From NCBI GenBank assembly GCA_040143965.1, contig JASJQH010000129.1, positions 1-26,791 of the forward strand: 26,791 nucleotides of DNA, in the 5' to 3' direction. The position numbers and the translations under genes were made by a program. This document shows positions 21,066 to 26,791 of the stretch, in pieces. Numbering within the stretch: the stretch's first letter is position 1; every line of letters begins with the position of its first letter. Source of the stretch: Basidiobolus ranarum (Eukaryota; Basidiobolomycota; Basidiobolomycetes; Basidiobolales). The notes under the pieces are model-generated. The model worked only from the letters and a program-made list of their open reading frames with translations. It made no database searches and was not told where the DNA came from.

Positions 21066-21093
21066 TGTACGCCTACACATGTACGCCTATACA
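21066..21093. repeat. 14-bp tandem duplication, unit TGTACGCCTACACA
   Basis: Two adjacent copies differing at one base (CTACACA versus CTATACA). Confidence 0.8.
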
Positions 21094-21430
21094 TTTCTTC
21101 ATGAAAGGCCATCCAAACCTAGTCTATCAGTGATTCAGAATCCTCCAAAGAAATGGTGTACATCCAGACGTTATGGATCAAATGATATCATCTAGAGACA
21201 TGAGCCAACGTTTTTGGCAATTGAGCTTCTGTTGAGCCTCAAGCATTAATTCATTCGTATTGTATGAGCGTCTAATCTATGAGCGTATAATCGTTTGTAT
21301 TGCATGAGCCGTCGATTCATTTATATTATATTACAGGAAGCTATCGATCAAGGATCAGAATGGCTTATCTGCAGCAATTGGGATTCTCTATCAGTAGAAT
21401 TGCATTAGGCAATCTTTACACTTCATCTGG

Positions 21431-21462
21431 TGCGAATGTGTTGCGAATGTGTTGCGAATGTA
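21431..21462. repeat. 11-bp tandem repeat, unit TGCGAATGTGT, about three copies
   Basis: Two exact copies followed by a third that diverges in its last bases. Confidence 0.85.
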
Positions 21463-21706
21463 TGGGTTGCAAACTTAACCTTACCAGGTTGATTCCATGA
21501 CCGATCCTGGAAACTTTCCCATTTTATCCCACTTTGAGAATCTTCGTAAATCTCTTTATAGGGAAATCCAAAGATGGATGATTAGGTGTTAGAAGACGAG
21601 GAAGGTACATCAAACATATGGTCCATGAAAAATCTTAATAAGCAAGCGTACGACCTCGGGGCTTTCTAGTCAGAGAATGCGGACGCGGCTCCTACAGTAC
21701 CCTCGA

Positions 21707-21732
21707 TGTGTGCAATGGGTGTGTGCAATGGT
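21707..21732. repeat. 13-bp tandem duplication, unit TGTGTGCAATGGG
   Basis: Two adjacent copies, identical except for the last base of the second. Confidence 0.75.
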
Positions 21733-22716
21733 ATTCTATAAGATATGTGTATCGTGAATACTGAAACTAATCAAGTCAAATCACTGACGAATTACATTCC
21801 ATTTTTAAGTAACGGATGGTTTAGCCTGTTACTCTTGCAAGCCACTTAAACCTTGTCTGAATTTAACCGATCACGGACAGAGTGGTGATCGATTCATTTA
21901 TTTACCAAGCACGCCTTCCCCAACATTTCAAAACTCTCTCACCGATAGATCCCAAGGCTTTTACGTTCTTTGAACACGCTAGCCCCTAAAAAGGGTTGTT
22001 TAGTGACGGAGAGCAGTGGGAAGCGCACTTGTGATTAACTATATTGGCCAAAGACATATTATGCTATGAGCAGACACAGTCAGAGATCGTATCTGAGCCC
22101 ATCATTGGCCCACCATGGCAATAGCACCCCAAAAACAAGTGATGGCAAGCGCTCCTTCATGTTAGGCCTAGGATGGTGGTGTAGATGGTAGGAATCAATA
22201 ACGGTCGAAAGCAAGGCTGTTTTCCCATCAGTCATTGCACAGAGAGAAGAGCTCAGTCTATCAATTGATTTACTATTCAGTTTGTCGATCCCGCTACTTG
22301 CAATGCTAAACATGTACGATGGTGATTTCTTCTTGGCCAATTCAGGTATATTCCTAGGCTGGAATGTTGGCGAAATTATCCATGTTTTATAGAGGGATTT
22401 ATTTCAGGTTTTCTATTCAATATATTATCCGACTTGTCTAGGAGCCGGTTGATACACCAAAACATAGGGTTATCAAGGGCAAGAAGGAGGCATTCCATAT
22501 TGGGATTTATTTTAGATTCACCTTTTTTGGTTTCTTAACAAATTCACTCGTTGGAATCAACCAGTTTACAGGAATCTCACATGAAATATAAAAGGATCAT
22601 CCAAGCCTTTCAGTCATTCAAACTTCCCTTGTCCATTCTTTCCGTCCATTATTTATAATTCCTGATAAGCATCTCCACTATATTATCTAATCAACTCGAA
22701 AGGAAACGTTTTGAAA

Positions 22717-23628
22717 ATGATACACACTGGCGAAGACCACTCGAATGCGACTGCTGAAAACCAACTATTGTTTAACTTCCACTCCGAAAGAAAGTCTAGC
22801 TTATCTATCACTACATCAGATGGCCAGGTCGTGAGTTTATTAAACGATGAACAACTATCTTATCATCCAGCTCCATCATGTTCTGTATCATCTCCCTCAC
22901 CCAGCATAGAGAACGAAGGCAGCGACTCTACCCCGGTTTCTTCACCACGAAAATCAAGCTTCGCAGGTGTAGAGAATTCCTCCATCAATTCCAGAAGAAA
23001 ATACAAATGCAGCTATCCCGGATGCTTTCGTAGCTTCACTACTAGGTATAGACTTGTCAAGTACTTATTTCCTAGTAAATCCAGTTACTAACCTTCTTCC
23101 ATCTATAGTGGACATCTAGCTCGACATAATCGTATTCATACCGGAGAAAAGAACTTCCCCTGCTTAATGCCAGGATGCCCATCAAGGTTCTCTAGACAAG
23201 ACAATATGATGCAGCATTATCGCACACACTTGTCCTCCAAATCACGTCGAGGACATCGTCGATCAAGCGTATGCTCAGATATTAGTAAAGATAGCCATAG
23301 TTTGGGAGTGCAAGGGGATGTGAATTACTTTTTCTTTGAACATGCACCTCGTGGTATTCCCCGTTCTTTCCCATCAACACCAACAGATGATAGATTTCAC
23401 CTTCCTAAGCTACCTTCAATCCAAGAGAGAAGAATGAGTGTCGATACGGCAGCACTTCCTCAATACTCACAAAACAACTTCCCAGAAAGATATTTACCTC
23501 CCACCGATATATCTTTTTGCTTCAACTCCACAAACAACATACTCAATAGATCTAGACAGCATCTTGATCGAACCAAGCCAATTGGAGACATGAGTGCAGT
23601 GCACGATGCACTTCGCAACTATCCTTAA
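22717..23628 (+). CDS. NRG1: Nrg1-like C2H2 zinc finger transcription factor
   Basis: Two exons, 22717-23045 and 23109-23628, with a 63-nt intron (GTATAG...CTATAG, phase 2), give 282 residues. The intron lies inside the first finger. A competing donor (GTACTT, 23061) would insert five residues into it, whereas this one yields the classic FTTSGHLARHNRIHTGEK. Finger 1 is CSYPGC-x12-H-x3-H and finger 2 is CLMPGC-x12-H-x3-H with RFSRQDNMMQHYRTHL. The pair, joined by HTGEKNF, closely resembles yeast and Candida Nrg1 (FTTSGHLARHNRIHTGEKN... QHYRTHL), a glucose- and filamentation-linked repressor that recruits Tup1. The flanks are Ser/Pro-rich and disordered; a basic KSRRGHRRSS stretch after the fingers may aid nuclear import. 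Start: ATG 22717, since the upstream in-frame triplet at 22711 is TTG. The name is by finger similarity only; target genes are unknown. Confidence 0.87.
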
Positions 23629-24157
23629 TTGCGGCTCATGGCAATGAAAGACTTGCAAGGTGGATTCATTCCCACCTTAGCGAGTCTTGATGAGATTTTT
23701 ATGTATTGTATTGAATTTCACTTTCTTATTTGTTCGGCTCCTTTTGTTTACATATCAAACATACTTTAACTTACACACATTGTACAAAAGCATATCACAT
23801 CTATTCCTTCCACTCATCGATTTGAAATCATTCTCATCACGCAACAATTTTGGGATAAATAAACCTTGTCTGCTTGGACAGCTTCGTTGCTCAAACAAAG
23901 TCCACATCGGAACTGGTATTTCCCGAGTAGTATGATGGCCATCGGCTACAAATGGTTCACACAGTTCTTGCTTGCTTTGCCAGCCCCGATTCAGTGACAG
24001 TCATCTTTCCACTTCTTTACTAAGGTGTGAAATGTCTCAACCTCAGCGATCATGCAAAGGGTCCATGGAGACCAATGAAAGAGTTCATTTCGAATGAACA
24101 CTGCATTAATGATGTCTTGGATATGGTTTTCTTTGCAACGATCTCATTCACTAATTC

Positions 24158-24232
24158 TTTACCATAGAGCTTTGATGTCCACCAACCCTTTAGCATAGAG
24201 CTTTAATGTCCACCAATCCTTTGCTATAGAGC
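24158..24232. repeat. 31-bp tandem repeat, about 2.4 copies
   Basis: Units at 24158-24188 and 24189-24219 share ATAGAGCTTT and ATGTCCACCAA cores and differ at a few positions. A partial third copy (TTTGCTATAGAGC) runs to 24232. It is the longest and most diverged of the tandem duplications here, so probably the oldest. Confidence 0.85.
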
Positions 24233-25135
24233 ACGCTTGGATATGTTTTGCTTTATGCACCGATTCACTAGGCAAGTGGGTGAGCAGGTTTGATAAACCC
24301 ACGCATCAGATATGAATGGATCAACTATTCTATCTGATTCAGTCTCATTGCCATTCCGAGGCTTATGTTGTCATAATAAATGGTCAAGGCAAATGAAATG
24401 TCATCAATCCCCATGTTTGGCGTCAAGGCAAGATTCACGAAAGTCCAACTCACTCTAATAACTCTACCGCAAGATGAACACACCATGACCAACAAACCAT
24501 CACCAACGTAATGGAGAATATGAAACCGGATTCACTGGAAAGTACGCAACTCCATATGTAATGTAAAATCCGGTAGTAATTTGTACGTTTACTTGGCGAA
24601 ACCCCCCTGGATATCGTGTCAGGTCAAGCCAATTTACACAAGGACACGTTACGACTTTGAATATCGCTTTTAAGATATCTACGTGAGAATTTCATAACCG
24701 AGCCTGATCAGCCGTAAACCGTTGTAGCAGCCCATCCGAACTGTAACCATAACGTAACCGAGCAACTATCACTGAGCGATAGTATCTCAGTAATCGCCCA
24801 TGTATACGTTAGAGATTAACCACACAACTATCAGTTCCGATTTGAACAATCGGCAATGAGCATTAGCACCTAGAAATAGCCTAGAATTTAGGCTTCTCTC
24901 ATTGGAATTCCATTATAGGATTCCTTTATGGGCATGAGAATGGGGATACGCCATGCCCTGTCCTGTCTTGCCCTGCTCTAACCATTATTTGAGGTTACTC
25001 ATTCCGATGATCCGGTTGCGAAGATGTCATCTTAACTGTTTCCATTTCGGATTTGGATTTGCACTTAATTTCGTTTCCGTCACTATTCTTGTTTTCATGG
25101 TTACAGATGAGACTCGATTGTGTCAGGTTGATTGG

Positions 25136-25157
25136 GCTACGGAGGTGCTACGGAGGT
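25136..25157. repeat. 11-bp tandem duplication, unit GCTACGGAGGT
   Basis: Two exact adjacent copies in non-coding DNA. Confidence 0.85.
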
Positions 25158-25331
25158 CCTACCGTGTTTCTTCTCGTTTTAGTCATCATTGAATACAAGG
25201 TTTTAGACAGTTATCACAAGCCAAATTGATTCTTGAAACACCTATCATTTTGATTCGTTCAATGCATGTTCAATCTGATTCGTGGTGATTAGTGTGGAAC
25301 ACGGCCATGATTCTTGTAACGTTGAGTGATG

Positions 25332-25349
25332 GTTAGGGTTAGGGTTAAC
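25332..25349. repeat. Telomere-like TTAGGG run
   Basis: GTTAGGGTTAGGGTTAAC: two full TTAGGG units with flanking partial units, G-rich on the + strand. Confidence 0.65.
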
Positions 25350-25416
25350 ATTGGGATTCGGATTTGTGGATCTCAAGGATGAATGGACGATCCATTGATA
25401 TTTTATGGATGATTCC

Positions 25417-25429
25417 AGGGTTAGGGTTA
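25417..25429. repeat. Second telomere-like TTAGGG run
   Basis: AGGGTTAGGGTTA lies about 70 bases after the first run, in the same orientation. Confidence 0.6.
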
Positions 25430-25602
25430 CAGTGAAGTAAATGTGTATTCACTCTAGCTATCCAACACACCACAGCCTTTATTTCCTCAACTCATAATGT
25501 ATCCAATGACTGGATCCTGTGTGAAAACCACACCGTGGATTATCATTGAGAATTGAATCATCCAAATCACATGCTACTTTCTGCTAACTTGCACTGGTAA
25601 CT

Positions 25603-25626
25603 GCACACTATTAGGCACACTATTAG
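25603..25626. repeat. 12-bp tandem duplication, unit GCACACTATTAG
   Basis: Two exact adjacent copies in non-coding DNA. Confidence 0.85.
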
Positions 25627-25700
25627 GTCTGTTCAAAGCGTGGTTATTTTAATTATATTGGTGGTGTTTGAGAGTAATAAATAACTCCATCATGTTACTA

Positions 25701-26791
25701 CATTTCAGTCAAGATAGATCATATCAATGCTCTAAAATTTGTACAGATATTTTATAAAACTGCTTTTTTAAAACTAACATATTGAGTTCTTATTGAATAG
25801 CTTCTTGACATTCCATATTAACATGGCAATTTGTCAATCATTTGTTGTAGTTTTCAGTAACTATTTGAAGGTGCTCATAGTAAGTAGAAGAAATAACTGA
25901 CTGGCATATATTGTATTATTCAATTAAAAAGCAAGATTTGTATTATTATAAGAGATAAAGAAATCCAACAGGTGTCATGTTTTTATAGTGCCAAGAAAGT
26001 CAAGGGAATGATGTAGAAGAGTTGAGTATGAAACTATGTCTTCTCCAACAATATCAACTTTGAATATATATCTGAAATATTTGAAGTATTCTAGGGGTTG
26101 TTGGAAGTGATTTGGAGAACTGAAGAATTAAGGGTTTTCACATAATGATATAATTGAGTGTGAGTTAACATTGATAGATTTGTCAAGAGATAGGCAAACA
26201 AATGTTTATAATATCTTCAGGAATATGTGTACAAAGTTGGGGTTCTCTTGAACCAGTTTGAGAAAATCAAATAATCTTAAACTTCCTAGTTGGTCTCAAT
26301 ATTCAGCGTAAATTCCTCATGAAGATATCACAACAACATGGTGAAATTTAGGTAGCCAACTATATGACTATATAAATGCTTAAGCTATGTCATCTTCAAC
26401 AGATGTTATGACTTTGACTTCAATATGCTATAATTAATATCAAATGTGCTGAACTTAGCATACAAAGTTTTAAGCGCTTGACTGTAATATTTCAACAGGG
26501 TTTATGGTTCATGTATCTTTGGAGATATTACGCTCATCTGCAACATTTTATATATAATCAGTGTGATGTGCTTGGGCTCATATTCACTTGCTTGCTCAGG
26601 TAGCTTGAATGGAGTTTTCAATTAATCTGTTCAGCATTTAAAATCATTAGTCTGTCTGAAGTGGACTTCAGTTGAACAGAATACCCTATTTGCAATGGTT
26701 CAGTGAGCACTGACAAATCTACTTCCTCAAGATTAATTGAAAAGTTCTATAGTTGTGGTTTGTACATATAGATAGAGCATTCCATATACCT
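25701..26791. other. AT-rich end of the window without a recognised gene
   Basis: The base composition turns clearly more AT-rich here than in the preceding 7 kb. No ORF of useful length or known motif was found on either strand; minus-strand translation gives short protein-like bits separated by many stops. It may be plain spacer or an old decayed gene. Confidence 0.45.

Larger units (their letters stand above)
18331..22716. other. 4.4-kb gene-poor region
   Basis: I find no gene here that I can support. The longest open frame, 128 codons at 19678-19292 (-), lacks an ATG start and any recognisable motif, and other frames are shorter. The base mix looks less AT-rich than the outer spacers. 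The region contains several short tandem duplications (listed separately), a telomere-like (CCCTAA) run at 20607-20622, and the promoter of the zinc finger gene at its right end. Old decayed coding or transposon sequence may be present but was not recognised. Confidence 0.5.
23629..25700. other. 2.1-kb gene-poor region downstream of the zinc finger gene
   Basis: No gene can be supported. The 79- to 82-codon frames here lack motifs. The region starts with the T-rich 3' flank of the zinc finger gene. It carries a 31-bp tandem repeat (24158-24232), two 11- to 12-bp duplications, and two TTAGGG-like runs around 25.33-25.43 kb. Confidence 0.5.

Noticed and set aside
22080-22340. An 86-codon frame on the - strand
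   Set aside because: No family similarity, no promoter or splice support, and it lies in a region full of short frames.
18331-22716. Transposon or integrated-element remnant in the gene desert
   Set aside because: I could find no terminal repeats, no transposase or polymerase motif, and no target-site duplication pattern by eye; composition alone does not support a call.

Overview
This is a stretch of nuclear DNA from a filamentous fungus. Evidence: genes with many short introns (about 50-85 nt, GT...AG, often with a CTNAC/CTAAC-like branch point); typical fungal gene products (a Pho80/Pcl-type cyclin, a Vps17-type sorting nexin, an Nrg1-like zinc finger repressor, mitochondrial ATP synthase subunit 4); and AT-rich spacers. 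A secreted, apparently GPI-anchored GH46 chitosanase suggests the Mucoromycota, whose walls are rich in chitosan, but the species cannot be fixed from the window. Introns were placed by eye from splice sites, reading phase and family alignment. The multi-exon models for GSH2, MMS2, VPS17, ATP4, MPO1 and the cyclin all close in phase.

Layout. 1-1011 is an AT-rich spacer. 1012-1550 (+) encodes ribosomal protein eS24. 2064-2761 (+) is an Mpo1/DUF962 membrane protein and 3392-5076 (-) a Vps17-like PX-BAR sorting nexin, a convergent pair. 5569-7634 (-) is glutathione synthetase in ten exons. 8279-8959 (-) is the ubiquitin E2 variant Mms2. 9832-10539 (+) is a Pho80-like cyclin. 11069 to about 12160 (-) is a decayed Era-type GTPase gene (mitochondrial Era by family), and about 12830-13349 (-) a second decayed coding stretch that I cannot name. 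13701-14822 (+) is the chitosanase, 15214-15594 (+) a small C2-domain protein, 16130-16994 (+) ATP synthase subunit 4, and 17298-18330 (-) an FCP1/NIF-like phosphatase-domain protein with a mitochondrial-looking N-terminus. The rest, 18.4-26.8 kb, is almost gene-free apart from a two-finger C2H2 factor at 22717-23628 (+).

How the parts relate. These are mostly unlinked housekeeping genes: translation, lipid alpha-oxidation, endosome recycling, redox, DNA damage tolerance, phosphate/cell-cycle kinase control and respiration. I see no operon-like system and no defence island, CRISPR array or biosynthetic cluster. The most notable items are the Era pseudogene, which has a changed P-loop lysine yet keeps intron-like segments; the unnamed decayed neighbour; the membrane-anchored chitosanase; many short tandem duplications (8-31 bp units) in non-coding DNA; and short telomere-like TTAGGG runs on both sides of the isolated zinc finger gene.
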